DNA of 44,388 nt from DASXUX01 sp036504595 (GTDB lineage: Bacteria; Planctomycetota; SZUA-567; H5-PLA8). The notes below the pieces were generated by a model that was not told the DNA's origin, searched no databases, and worked only from the letters and a program-made list of their open reading frames with translations. Position 1 is the first letter of the stretch. Each line of letters opens with the position of its first letter. The stretch covers positions 1 through 44,388 of the forward strand of contig DASXUX010000101.1 in NCBI GenBank assembly GCA_036504595.1, in the 5' to 3' direction. The position numbers and the translations under genes are program-made. Shown here in pieces: positions 26,267 through 35,991 of the stretch.

Positions 26267-29200
26267 TCACCGCTTCGGCGGCGCCGCCTCCTTGATCACC
26301 GCGCCGTCCGACTCGCTCATCAGCAAAAGTGCGAACTGTTCGACGTTGTCCAGTTCGTTGGTGCTGAGCGATGCGTAGTCGAAGCGCCCGCGCAGATCGG
26401 TGTAGCCATCCTTGTAGAACTGCACGCCGCCGGACTTCGTTCTGGCGTAGACTTTCACGTACACCTTGGGGATTGCCTGGCCGTTCTTCTGCCCCGTCAC
26501 CTTCACCTGCCCGTAGGTTTCGATCACCTGTAGCGCCAGTGAGTGCGCGAAATACGCCTGTGACTTTCGCATGCCGCCCGCGACCAGTTCCACCATCACG
26601 TTGGAGTTCTGGAATTGCTTGGGGAGTTCGAACTCCAGCGTGCGTTGGTTCTCGGGGAACTTCACCGTGTCCGTCTTGATGGGCCGGATGAACGCGAACT
26701 GCCCGGTAACGTCGCGCACGAACGGGTTGGTCGAGAAGAGTAGTTCGATATCCATCGGGTAGTAGTTGACTTCACAACCCGCGAGGTTCTGGTAGTTCAC
26801 CAGGACCTTCTGCGCTTCGACCTTGAAGTCGAACGCCGCCGCCGTCGTCGCCAGTTTGCCCATGGCCTGTCCGCGATCCTCCACGTTCGTCACTTGAGCG
26901 GCCTTGCCTTCCGCCTCGTCGAGCTGGCTCAACACATCCGCGAAGAGATCGCGCCAGCGGTTCACCGGGAAGTCCTTGTAGCGCTGCGCGATTTCACGCG
27001 CCACGTTGTGACCGTCGGAGAAAAAGTCCACGTAGGCTTGCGCGTAGTCGTACTGAAGCCGCGACGGAACCTTGGCCAGATCGACGCGTTTGAAGAAGGC
27101 CAGACCGTCTTCGATGCGGTCCTGCAGCAGCAGGTAATAGGCTGTGGTGAGCCGGTCGGCGTCGTCGAGCGCGGGCTTGTAGCGCAGCACTTCCAGGAAG
27201 CGCATGTACTGCTGATAGAAGCGTTCGTTCAGGATCTTGTTTCCCTTGCCCAGGCGGTGCGCGCGCGCGTTCACCAGCGGACTGTATTCAAGGTGCTGGT
27301 ACGCGTACCGCGCCACGGGATCAATGACGAGCAGTTTACAGTCCAGCCAACGGCCGCTCTGGTTAACGAAGTCGTCCGCGTGCGTCAGGAACTCGCGCAC
27401 CGCCAGCGGATCGTCGTGCTTGATGCCGTACGACCATAGCGTGTGGCTGTAGATGTGCCGCTTGGCGAGCAGGTCCAGAACTACCTTGAAGTACGCGGCG
27501 TCCTTCATGCGCCAGGCGATGCGATCAAGATTGGGGCGATAGAGGTTGTTCGCCTTCAAATAGGCCACGACCTGTTCGTCGGTGCCGTTCTGCGAGATGT
27601 AGTCCCATGATTCAACGTCCACCTTGGTCAGCTTGGACACGACCTTCAGCGTCACAGCCGGCGCGGAGGTGATCAGCTTGCCGTTGCGGGCAACATGCAC
27701 CGGGTAGTGGGGGAACTCGCCCGGCGCAGGGAAGTAGAAGTTGTACTCGAAGGTGGCCGTCGAATAGGGCTGCAACTGCAGGTAATGGCCCTTGGTGTAA
27801 AAGCCGTTGAGCACCGGCAACGCACCCCGCGGAATTTCCAGCAGCAGGTCAAGCTTCTGCGGCGACGAGGTCGGATTGGTCAGGACCACCTGACAGCCGT
27901 AAACCGTAAATACCAGGAACTCGTCGGTCACATATTTGTCGAAGCGTTCATTGCTCTCCATACGATAACGGTCGTCGAGTCGGTAGAAGTTCTGGCTGAC
28001 GAGGATGGGTGTCTTTTCCCCGGGTGCGCTCTCCTTGATCTCCTTGTGGAACGCTACCAGTGGGCTCTTTGCCGTCAGCGTCATTCGAGCCGCCTTGAAC
28101 TCCACGTCGTGCTTGGCGGCCTCGAAGGGCAGGTCCAACACGGCCAGCGCGCACAGGATTTCGGTGAAGCTGTGCGATGCTTCCGCCAGATTGCGCGACA
28201 GAAACGGCAATTCCTTGCCGGCCGCGACATACGCTGCGTAGTCCTTCCAGAACGCGTTTGTCGTGATCAACTCGCCGGTCTGCTGCGCAATCGGCAGCTT
28301 GTAGTAGTTGTTCTCCGCCAGCTCTTCGGTCGCTTCCAATTTGCGATAGAACTGCCGCAATTCGTCGCGGCGTCCGAGATCCTGGGCCAGTTCCCTCTCC
28401 TTGGGTCCGGCCGCCTGTTCCTCTTTCGCCTCGCCGGCCGCGCGCGCCTGGGCCTTCTTCAGCGCAAGCCCGTTCTGCGCCTGTGCGGGCGCTGCCGCCG
28501 GCTTGGCCGGGGCCTCTGCCGGCGCCTTGTCCTTGGCTGCATTTTTTTCATCGTTGAGTTCGGCTTTCTCCAGGGCCTCCACGGCCGACTTGGCCTCAGG
28601 CGCGGGCGTAGCCGCGGCCGTCTTCGCTCTCTCTTCGGCTGCACGCAAGCCAGCGATCGGCTCCGCTGTTTCCAGAGCGCTGCCTTGGAGCGCTGTCTTG
28701 AAAAGATGGTTGAAGCGCTCCAGGTCCGGCGGAATCAGGTCGTAGCGGTCGGTCACGTCGCGAGACATAACGTCGCGTTCCACCTGCAGTCGCTGGGCCA
28801 GCAGAATCTGCTCCACGACGTTGAGCCGCGAGTATGCCCAGGGTTTCAGGTACTCGGCCAGATCGTCCTCAACCAGATAGCGATCCATGAACGTCTTGTC
28901 CTTCTTATTCTTCAGATAAGGCAGAATGACCGTCTTGAAGAACTCGGGATCCTTATGTGAGAGGAAGAAATTGAGTTCGTGGCAGGCGTACTTGGAGTAT
29001 GCTGTGCGCTTCTCTTCAGGCTTGAGTGTGGGCCAGTTGGTGACGAAGCGGAACTCAGCCAGCTTTGCGTCGCCATTCAATGTCGCGTAAAGAGCGTAGA
29101 CTTTGCCCAGCGAATCGTACGGTTCGACGTTCGCCGCGCCTACGTCGTCCAGCGTCAGCGCCTTGGCCGTTTCGATGATCGATACCTGCTTCTGCTCCGT

Positions 29201-32200
29201 GAAGTGCTTCGCCGGGTCCAGGCCGGCGGCGAGCCGCAGATCCAGCGGTTTGAACGGCGCTTCGGGCAGCGCGACAGAGCGGTACACGGTGTTCGCATTG
29301 TCCGCAGCCAGCAAACGTACGTACTGATGTCCGCCCAGATCCTTGCGCGCAATGGTCACCACGCCGTCTTTGTCGGGCGCCAGGTTCGCCAGCAACACCG
29401 CGCCCTCCGGCAGGTAGTCGAGGTTCGGCACAACGCCCGTATTGGATTCCGTCGCCCTCGAACCACCGTGCCGCTTGACCATCAGGCGCCGGCCGCCGCC
29501 CTGGCGGTTGCCGAACGATCCGCCGCCTTCTCCTTCGTCGAGGCCGGCTTGGGTTGGCGTCAACGCCCATGGGTTGAGCAACAACGCGGGGCGCTTGAGC
29601 ATGTTGCCGGGGAATTTGGCGGCGTAACGGCGATCGAGGATGTAGCGGTACTCGTCGCCGATGTTGCGGCCTGTCTGGTAACTTGAGACGGTCTTGGTCA
29701 TGCCGACCATTTCCGGCTCCGGAAACGCAATGCCGCCGAGTTGCGCGAAAAGCGAGTACGCCGGCAAAAACTCCGTCGCAATTACGTGCAGGCGCGCGGC
29801 CGGTCCAGCGTTCTTGATGCGCACCTTAAGCGCGTCCGCGGCCACGTCCACGCTCGTAATCTGCAACGGCTCCGCGTTTACGACTTCCAGCAGGCGGTTT
29901 TCGGACAACACATAACCTTCGCGCGCCTCGCCGCCGGTCACTCGGACAATGATCTTGTCATTGGTCTCCTTCAAGACCAATTCGTAGTCCCCCGGCGGCA
30001 GAGCCTTCAGTTCCAGGAAGCCGTCGTTGATGGCCAGTCCGTCAAACCAATCTTTGACGAAAACGTTGGCGCTCTCGCTGCGCGTTCCGCGACGCTCGAT
30101 CAGAGCAAACGCGCCGCGCGTGGGCTGCTTCTCCGTCCCCATGTAGGGAACGCGCAAAACCTGCCCTGCTTTGCCGTGGACCGTGGTCGGATAGCTGTGG
30201 TCGTCGTCAGTAATGCGCCATTCGTAGTTCTGCCCATCGGGAAGGCTGCCGGTGACGTGCACGATTTCGTTCAAAGCGCCAAGCTGCACGCGCCCGGTGG
30301 CATCTGTTTGCAGCGCCACGTGGACTTGTTCGCGGAAGTTACGGTGCTGCAGCATCACGTTTACCGGACGGTCCGGCCGCGGTTCGCCCGTCTTTCCGAG
30401 CAGTTGCAGCGTGTAGCCCGCATCGGTTCGCGACATCAGCAGGCTTTCAATCTTGTCGGTCGTATCTACAGCGTTTAGTGAGACGCTGAAACTGCTGGCC
30501 AAATCCAGCTTCTTGCCTTCGCTGAGACTCTTGACCTTCGCCTTGAGCGTGAAGCTGAGTTGGAGCAGATTGTCCGGCGTCAGGAATTCGTAAACCGATT
30601 CCTTGTCATCCGTGAGCTTTAGCCCCGGGACCTCCTTCGTGCTGCTGATCCGGTCACGGTTCGTGGACTGGATGACCAGCGACACCTCCTCCAGCAGGCC
30701 GACGGTCGCCGGCATGTCGTTGATGTACAGCGCGGGCCGGACCAGCACCTGTGCTTTGCGGCGCTTCAGCAGCGCCTCGCGGTCCACGTAGAAGCCGGCC
30801 TGCAGCCTGTACGTCTCCGCCTTGTGGTCGAAGTAGTCGAGCGTCGCAAACGTGTCGCGGCTCAGCACAATCATCTGCCGGCCAGGCTTGGTGCTGAACG
30901 GCACGGCAATGGCGCCACCGACGCCGGCCTTGTACTCGTGCCCGTCCAGCCACAGGTGTGCGTCTGGCGCGGTTTTGTTGGTTTCGTCCATGATCGTGAA
31001 CACGTGGCCGGCGGTGCCAGTGTGCTCCACGAAGCGCAAGCGTCCCTTGTGGATCAGCGCGCGGCTGCTCATCCCATTGCCTATGAACTCGACAACGTAC
31101 ACGCCGGCGGCTTTGAGAGTGGGGAAATCGAAGTGCCGGCGCAGGCGCCGCAGCGGCGGATCTTCATACGCATAGGTCTTCTCTTCGTTCGCCACCAGGC
31201 CGTCGAGGTTGACGCCGGCATCCACCTCGCGCTTCTGTTCAAGGTAATAGTTCAGCGCGTTGATCTCGAACACCTTGACCAGCAGCGTTTTGACGTTCTT
31301 CACGTCCAGATCCAGGCTGACCGGGTTGCCAGCGGCGAAGTACGTCTTGTTGGCCGGCACGAAGTCAATGTCAACGCGGTCCTTCAGGCGCTGGTAACTG
31401 GCCGGATCGTTCAGCAGCGAATACCACTTCTCCATGTCACCGATGCCGTTCACGATCTTTGCCTCGGCAAAGATGGGTTTGAGGTAGGTGTCGCGGACGA
31501 ACTCGGCATACGGCTCGAATGTGTCTTCTTTGACGAAGAAGTTCATCAGATAGTCGCGCACCAGGGGCTCATCATCCTGGATGACGGGTAGCTGCGTGTC
31601 CGGGTAGCCCACGCCTAACTGCGCCGGGCAGTTCCGGAACTCCGCGCGCTGCAGGTACTCGGGCTTCATGTAGCCGGTCTGGCGCGGCAGCTTCAGATAT
31701 TCCATGAAACGGTCTTTGTCGTACACACCCTGGTTGCGGTCGAAGTCGAGGCGGGCGTAGAGCACGTGCGCCTTCAGCGAGTTGTGCGCTGGGGCGAGGC
31801 GCTGCACGAAAGCCCAGAGCCGGTCGAGGTACGCCGTGCGCTCCTTTGCGTCGTTGACCACGTCCGCGTCCGGCGTCGGCTGCAGTTTGAGCAAGTAGAT
31901 GTTGACGAAGTTCGTCTGGTTAAGCAGCGTGGGCATGAGCTGCAGGCATTCGTCGAGCTGCGCCAGAAGTAACTGGCGATGGATCGGGATGGAGCCGAAG
32001 CCGCTGCTGCGCTCGAACTTCAGATCGTCCACGACCAGTTTGGGCAGGTTGGGAAGGTCAGGGCGAGTCAGCCGCGTCAACAGGTCTCGACGCCGCTCGC
32101 CGTTCAAGTTCTGCGCCGCAAGGAAGTCGAGTGCCGAGTCTTCGAAGCCTTGCAGGTTGCTGTAGCGCGCGAAGGCTGTGCGGGTGAGCGCCTCACGGGA

Positions 32201-32611
32201 AATGAGCGTCGGATCAAGACGCGTCGGCAGGTTGGGCTTTTGGTCGAGCTGCTCCTTGGCGTGGTCGAAATTCAGCCCGAGGCGCCAGCGAATGAACTCC
32301 AACGACTTTTTGGAATCCTTGTCGTAGGTCAGCAGCGCCTGGCGGTTCAGTATCTCCTCGACGCGCGCGTTCCGCCCATGACGCTCAATCCATAGCTTTA
32401 CCAGACCGTCGATCTTGCCGAAGTCGCCCGTTTGCTGGTAGTGCAGGCAATGGTAGTAGTAATAATCATCCGTTCCGGGAATCAACTGCTGCAACGCTTT
32501 GGCGCGGTCCGCGGCTAGCGCGAAGTCCTCGGCGAAACCGATCTCGTGGGCTTGGACAGCAAATCCCAAAGCGAGGACCAACAGCACAGCAGCGCGAGCA
32601 GCAAGAAACAT
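26267..32611 (-). CDS. Very large secreted alpha-2-macroglobulin-like protein
   Basis: A 2114-residue protein with a signal peptide (MFLAARAAVLLVLALGFAVQAH) and AGGAG 7 nt before the ATG at 32611. The first ~400 residues are helical. From ~400 to 1000 a series of beta domains resembles macroglobulin MG domains: FVPANKTYFAAGNPVSLDL, an MG2-like region with QAGFYVDREALLKRRKAQV, and a segment where a carboxypeptidase-regulatory-like fold is plausible (~770-830). A Gly/Arg-rich loop lies near 1030 and an Ala/Lys/Pro/Glu-rich linker near 1330-1430. More beta and helical segments follow. I see no thioester motif of the CxEQ kind, so covalent trapping of proteases is unlikely. It may be a periplasmic or surface protein. 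The family assignment is tentative; the gene itself is not in doubt. Confidence 0.85.
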   Translation of the reverse strand: MFLAARAAVLLVLALGFAVQAHEIGFAEDFALAADRAKALQQLIPGTDDYYYYHCLHYQQTGDFGKIDGLVKLWIERHGRNARVEEILNRQALLTYDKDSKKSLEFIRWRLGLNFDHAKEQLDQKPNLPTRLDPTLISREALTRTAFARYSNLQGFEDSALDFLAAQNLNGERRRDLLTRLTRPDLPNLPKLVVDDLKFERSSGFGSIPIHRQLLLAQLDECLQLMPTLLNQTNFVNIYLLKLQPTPDADVVNDAKERTAYLDRLWAFVQRLAPAHNSLKAHVLYARLDFDRNQGVYDKDRFMEYLKLPRQTGYMKPEYLQRAEFRNCPAQLGVGYPDTQLPVIQDDEPLVRDYLMNFFVKEDTFEPYAEFVRDTYLKPIFAEAKIVNGIGDMEKWYSLLNDPASYQRLKDRVDIDFVPANKTYFAAGNPVSLDLDVKNVKTLLVKVFEINALNYYLEQKREVDAGVNLDGLVANEEKTYAYEDPPLRRLRRHFDFPTLKAAGVYVVEFIGNGMSSRALIHKGRLRFVEHTGTAGHVFTIMDETNKTAPDAHLWLDGHEYKAGVGGAIAVPFSTKPGRQMIVLSRDTFATLDYFDHKAETYRLQAGFYVDREALLKRRKAQVLVRPALYINDMPATVGLLEEVSLVIQSTNRDRISSTKEVPGLKLTDDKESVYEFLTPDNLLQLSFTLKAKVKSLSEGKKLDLASSFSVSLNAVDTTDKIESLLMSRTDAGYTLQLLGKTGEPRPDRPVNVMLQHRNFREQVHVALQTDATGRVQLGALNEIVHVTGSLPDGQNYEWRITDDDHSYPTTVHGKAGQVLRVPYMGTEKQPTRGAFALIERRGTRSESANVFVKDWFDGLAINDGFLELKALPPGDYELVLKETNDKIIVRVTGGEAREGYVLSENRLLEVVNAEPLQITSVDVAADALKVRIKNAGPAARLHVIATEFLPAYSLFAQLGGIAFPEPEMVGMTKTVSSYQTGRNIGDEYRYILDRRYAAKFPGNMLKRPALLLNPWALTPTQAGLDEGEGGGSFGNRQGGGRRLMVKRHGGSRATESNTGVVPNLDYLPEGAVLLANLAPDKDGVVTIARKDLGGHQYVRLLAADNANTVYRSVALPEAPFKPLDLRLAAGLDPAKHFTEQKQVSIIETAKALTLDDVGAANVEPYDSLGKVYALYATLNGDAKLAEFRFVTNWPTLKPEEKRTAYSKYACHELNFFLSHKDPEFFKTVILPYLKNKKDKTFMDRYLVEDDLAEYLKPWAYSRLNVVEQILLAQRLQVERDVMSRDVTDRYDLIPPDLERFNHLFKTALQGSALETAEPIAGLRAAEERAKTAAATPAPEAKSAVEALEKAELNDEKNAAKDKAPAEAPAKPAAAPAQAQNGLALKKAQARAAGEAKEEQAAGPKERELAQDLGRRDELRQFYRKLEATEELAENNYYKLPIAQQTGELITTNAFWKDYAAYVAAGKELPFLSRNLAEASHSFTEILCALAVLDLPFEAAKHDVEFKAARMTLTAKSPLVAFHKEIKESAPGEKTPILVSQNFYRLDDRYRMESNERFDKYVTDEFLVFTVYGCQVVLTNPTSSPQKLDLLLEIPRGALPVLNGFYTKGHYLQLQPYSTATFEYNFYFPAPGEFPHYPVHVARNGKLITSAPAVTLKVVSKLTKVDVESWDYISQNGTDEQVVAYLKANNLYRPNLDRIAWRMKDAAYFKVVLDLLAKRHIYSHTLWSYGIKHDDPLAVREFLTHADDFVNQSGRWLDCKLLVIDPVARYAYQHLEYSPLVNARAHRLGKGNKILNERFYQQYMRFLEVLRYKPALDDADRLTTAYYLLLQDRIEDGLAFFKRVDLAKVPSRLQYDYAQAYVDFFSDGHNVAREIAQRYKDFPVNRWRDLFADVLSQLDEAEGKAAQVTNVEDRGQAMGKLATTAAAFDFKVEAQKVLVNYQNLAGCEVNYYPMDIELLFSTNPFVRDVTGQFAFIRPIKTDTVKFPENQRTLEFELPKQFQNSNVMVELVAGGMRKSQAYFAHSLALQVIETYGQVKVTGQKNGQAIPKVYVKVYARTKSGGVQFYKDGYTDLRGRFDYASLSTNELDNVEQFALLLMSESDGAVIKEAAPPKR

Positions 32612-32972
32612 GTCAGGCTCCTTTCGGCAACAGCGGTTCGTCTACATTAACGGCGCAACCGCCTCGAACTTTCATTTTGCCTGGCATGTTAGACTCCACA
32701 AACGGCCGTTTGGCCATGCCTTTTCAGCCAGAAACGCGCCGGCATCGAAGGCACAGGCCTCGCCAGAGCCGGTCCGATCCTTCTCCTCTCGTAGGAGAGA
32801 TAAAAAGCTCAGAAGTCCCTCTTTGATTGTCACAGCCCTGGGGCAAGAGCCATGGGCTGACCTGTAGAATTTGATCTTGAGCACGCGTGACAGCGGCGCT
32901 CTTGGATGCACCAGCGGAAACTTAACGAGGCGGCGGACTAGTCATCCGCCGGAAATGCCTCAAGCCCCGGTC
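32612..32972. other. Gap upstream of the alpha-2-macroglobulin-like gene
   Basis: No gene is supported. The region includes the AGGAG site of the gene at 32611 and presumably its promoter. A small hairpin, TCTCCT with AGGAGA around CTCGT near 32775-32795, is not followed by a T-run. Short open frames on both strands show no recognisable product. Confidence 0.4.
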
Positions 32973-33149
32973 TCATCCGCCCGGGCCTGTTTTTTTTGGC
33001 GCCACAGGCGCGTAGGTGTTGGTCGCGCTGTTCGTGATCCAGTTGCCCGCGGCGTCGCTGAGCCCGATCTTGAGATACGGCGCCTTCACTGGCTCGACGT
33101 TGTCCACCTTCATCCAGCAGGAGATCGGTTCAGAGCCATGGGGCGTCGA
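32973..33149 (-). pseudogene. 3' remnant of an unrecognised gene
   Basis: On the minus strand a frame closed upstream by TGA runs 58 residues to TGA at 32973-32975. It reads like real protein: GSEPISCWMKVDNVEPVKAP, YLKIGLSDAAGNWITNSATN and TYAPVAPKKTGPGG. A start codon with a ribosome-binding site is absent. The eight-base A run (T on the plus strand) that resembles a terminator tail is part of this coding frame (APKKT). It appears to be the tail of a beta-rich exported protein whose 5' part is lost. The family is not recognised. Confidence 0.35.
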
Positions 33150-33292
33150 TCACGCCCCGCAGCTTCCCAAGTCCGGCCGCCCGTGATCCAAATTCGCATA
33201 GAAGGGATGTAATTCATGGATCCTCCCCGTTGAGACAGGATCGCGGCCAGACTCTCTGGCAGTACAACGCATCACCAGCAACTGTAGCAGGC

Positions 33293-34942
33293 CTACTTGG
33301 AGGAACGCGAAATGTCGAGCTCCTGTCGCGCCGCGATGGGCACGTAGCCGATCTCGTATCCTTTGGGCGGAGTGACGAGTTGGGCGGGGTCCAGGTCGGC
33401 GAGTTTCCCGACCGTGGGCGGCGCGAGATAGTCGCGGTCCTTCGTCCAAGCGCGATGCAGCTTCTCGACCTTCGCCTGCATCTTCTCACGCTCCTCCTTG
33501 GACAGATCAGCGTTCAGCAACGCCGGCTGGTCGGCGAAACGATACCAATAATAAGTCACCACGCTGCCATCGCCGAGATGCGCCTTGAACGGGCCGGCGA
33601 CCGGACCCGGCTTCTTGAAGGCGCTCTCGGGAGCTTCGGGCGTGTCGTAGGGCTCCTGCGGTTTCTCCTTCGGAAGTTCAAAACGCATGCCGGCGAGCCC
33701 TGACGCAGCGGGCACCTCGGCGGGCTTAGCCACGACCCACTGAGTCTTCTTTCCATCATTCTGGAGGCGGAAGTATTCCGGCAGCACCACGCGGGAACCG
33801 TTCGGCTCATTGATCTTCGTGACGAGCTGCTCATTCCATTTGTACCCGTAGGTCGTCGGGTCCGGCGCGATCGGCGTGGCGAAGGAGTTCCACGCCATCG
33901 TCAACTTCTTCTCCTTCGGCGTCTTCTCCGCGTAGATCCTCCAGGTCGAGCCGCCGCTGGCGCGGAGTGTCTGTACACAGGCGCCAGCAGGGTTGATCGC
34001 GCCGCTGACCTCCGCGCCGCCGTCAAGCCACGCCTTCACGCCGTCCCAGAGGGCCTTTTTGTTGTAGGACGTCAGGCGGTGCAAGACGACCGTGTTGCCA
34101 TCCGGACCGACTGGAAAGGAGGTCGGTGCGACGCGCGCGTAGGTCTCGCCCTTCTCGTCCACGGACAGCGCGGCCGGCACGTACTGGGTCTCCATCTGGA
34201 AAGGCTTGTTCGGGGCCGAGGGACGCGAATCCAGCAGCAGGCCGGCGTACGCCGGATTGACCTCCGCGGAGTGCGACCAGAAATACGGCGTGAAGAAGCA
34301 GACTGGGCCTTTAAAGTTATTGGTGTTGAGGAACAAGGTCCAGCAGTTATCGCCGGTCGCAACGTTCCTTCCGCCTGTGGTCGCCTTGACCACTGTCAGC
34401 GGCAGCGGCAGATAACCGTAGCCAAACAGATCACCACAGGTGCCTTGCTTTAGGTTCAGACCGTCGATGGGGAAGAGCAGCCACGGGCTGAGTTGCGCCA
34501 CACCGTAGAGGCCTCTGGGCTTGTCCCAGTTCCCGGCGCCATGCGCGGGCCCATTGGCGATCTCCTTAAAATTCACAGCCACGCCGCCCATGATGAACTT
34601 CGGCGTCTCGGTCGGAAAACGCGTGTCGCGCCACCAGCCCAGTCCGCCCTCGATGTCCGAGTAAAGCTCAGCCGGCGGCTTGCCCTCATACTGCGCATGC
34701 ATCCACGTGCCGAAAAGGCCCGTCTGAAAGCGATGCCCCGGATACCGCTGCAGCAGCGGCCAAGCTGCAGCATACAGCGAGAACCCGGCATTGTACTCAT
34801 CGGAAACCTTGTCAGACGAAACCAGCAGATAGCCCGCCATCTCCGCTTTCTGGACGTCGGCGGAATGAGCCGCGCCAGACAGAACGAGTAGCAGGACGGT
34901 GACAAGGATTCTCAAGCAACAGCGGAAGATGTGCGCTTTCAC
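33293..34942 (-). CDS. Secreted protein of unknown family in CAZyme operon
   Basis: A 549-residue exported protein. GTG 34942 is chosen because it overlaps the TGA of the upstream gene (GTGA) and has AGGA about 6 nt before it; a signal peptide follows (RILVTVLLLVLSGAAHSAD). The body has a mixed, aromatic-rich composition (GYLLVSSDKVSDEYNAGFS, GGLGWWRDTRF, PWLLFPIDGL, WSHSAEVNPAYAGLL) with conserved-looking Cys residues (QGTCGDLFG), and ends in a Lys/Glu-rich region. I do not recognise the fold. The overlap with the GH43-like gene implies translational coupling and a shared role, so a substrate-binding or hydrolytic function on the same polysaccharide is the best inference. Confidence 0.85.
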   Translation of the reverse strand: MKAHIFRCCLRILVTVLLLVLSGAAHSADVQKAEMAGYLLVSSDKVSDEYNAGFSLYAAAWPLLQRYPGHRFQTGLFGTWMHAQYEGKPPAELYSDIEGGLGWWRDTRFPTETPKFIMGGVAVNFKEIANGPAHGAGNWDKPRGLYGVAQLSPWLLFPIDGLNLKQGTCGDLFGYGYLPLPLTVVKATTGGRNVATGDNCWTLFLNTNNFKGPVCFFTPYFWSHSAEVNPAYAGLLLDSRPSAPNKPFQMETQYVPAALSVDEKGETYARVAPTSFPVGPDGNTVVLHRLTSYNKKALWDGVKAWLDGGAEVSGAINPAGACVQTLRASGGSTWRIYAEKTPKEKKLTMAWNSFATPIAPDPTTYGYKWNEQLVTKINEPNGSRVVLPEYFRLQNDGKKTQWVVAKPAEVPAASGLAGMRFELPKEKPQEPYDTPEAPESAFKKPGPVAGPFKAHLGDGSVVTYYWYRFADQPALLNADLSKEEREKMQAKVEKLHRAWTKDRDYLAPPTVGKLADLDPAQLVTPPKGYEIGYVPIAARQELDISRSSK

Positions 34943-35967
34943 GGTTTGTCCTTTGGCGGTGTGGCCGCGCTCGCAGCGGCTTTGCATTCGGCGATGGCGA
35001 TGCCACGCTCGCCGGCCACGGAGTAGAGCAAAAAGACGCGGCCATCTTCGACGAAGATCGCCGGATCACGCAACGCGTTCTCCGGGCCCTTCACCGGGCC
35101 GGCAGCGGATTTCTTTAGCGGTTGGAGGGCCCCTTCCCATGCGGCTTCGGGGTGCAGGACTTCTTCCGGCGCCAACGGCTTCCAGGTTGTCCAGTCGCCT
35201 GTCAGTTCGAGGCGGCAGCGCAAGATACGCTCGGGCGCATCGCCGATGTTCGTGTAATAGACCCACAGGTGGTTGCTCGATAGATGCAGGGCCACGTGGC
35301 GAACGCCGGGCGCGTTGTACTCCTTTCCCCGCAGTTCGCTGCCGGGAAAGGGATTGGATCCTTCCTCAAAATTGGTCTTTCCATCGCGCGACCGGTAGAG
35401 CAGTCCGCCTTTGGCCATGGCATACCACCAGCCATCCCAAAGGAATACACGCCAGTAAAAAATTCCGAGCGGCTCGTCGGCCGCCTTGAAATGCAGACCA
35501 TCCCCCGAGACGGCTAGAAACGTCTTTTGGCCGCCGCCCGCCTTCGCCGGGCCGTGAAAGTAAAGGCGGATCTCCTTCCGCCGGTCGTCCACCAGTACGT
35601 CCGGCGACGCGATGTGACCTGTGCAACCGGTCGCTTCCTCCAGATGAAGTGTGCCGGGTTCGTGGATCTTCCACGGGCCTTCCAGGCCGTCCGCGTAGGC
35701 GAGGCGGATGTATTTGCCGTTATGGTGGGCGAAATAGAGGTAGTATTTGCCGAGCGGATTGGGAAGCCAAGCGGGCGTGCGAATCAGGGAAGGGCCATTG
35801 ATGTTCTCGCCGTCGCGGCCCGGTAGCATTTCGGGCCGGATGATCGGGTTGTTCTGGAAGCGGACGACCTCGATGCGATCCCTACGAGTATCTTCCGCGG
35901 CGGCGGCATGTAGTGCGGCCAGCGGCGCCAGCAGCAGGGCGGTAATGAGAGTGAGGACGCATTTCAT
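34939..35967 (-). CDS. Secreted GH43/GH117-like five-bladed beta-propeller
   Basis: A 342-residue protein with a signal peptide (MKCVLTLITALLLAPLAALHA). The mature part shows the propeller pattern of glycoside hydrolase clan GH-F/J-like enzymes: NGPSLIRTPAWLPNP, KYYLYFAHHNGKYIRLAYAD, SPDVLVDDRRKEIRLYFHG, WWYAMAKGGLLYRSRDG and ALRDPAIFVEDGRVFLLYSV. It would act on oligo- or polysaccharides outside the cytoplasm. Substrate and exact family cannot be fixed by eye. The gene lies 24 nt after the pectate-lyase-superfamily gene and its stop overlaps the next start, so the genes are co-transcribed. Its signal-peptide DNA closely resembles that of the GH16 and beta-helix genes. Confidence 0.85.
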   Translation of the reverse strand: MKCVLTLITALLLAPLAALHAAAAEDTRRDRIEVVRFQNNPIIRPEMLPGRDGENINGPSLIRTPAWLPNPLGKYYLYFAHHNGKYIRLAYADGLEGPWKIHEPGTLHLEEATGCTGHIASPDVLVDDRRKEIRLYFHGPAKAGGGQKTFLAVSGDGLHFKAADEPLGIFYWRVFLWDGWWYAMAKGGLLYRSRDGKTNFEEGSNPFPGSELRGKEYNAPGVRHVALHLSSNHLWVYYTNIGDAPERILRCRLELTGDWTTWKPLAPEEVLHPEAAWEGALQPLKKSAAGPVKGPENALRDPAIFVEDGRVFLLYSVAGERGIAIAECKAAASAATPPKDKP

Positions 35968-35991
35968 GGTCCGGAGTTCCGTAAACGGGTC

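Noticed and set aside
27695..28960. A 421-codon plus-strand frame
   Set aside because: Antisense to the alpha-2-macroglobulin-like gene, no ribosome-binding site, and a composition expected for the reverse of a coding strand.
32960..33000. GC-rich stretch followed by eight T, like an intrinsic terminator on the plus strand
   Set aside because: The stem is imperfect, there is no plus-strand gene upstream, and the other strand reads as a protein tail through the run.
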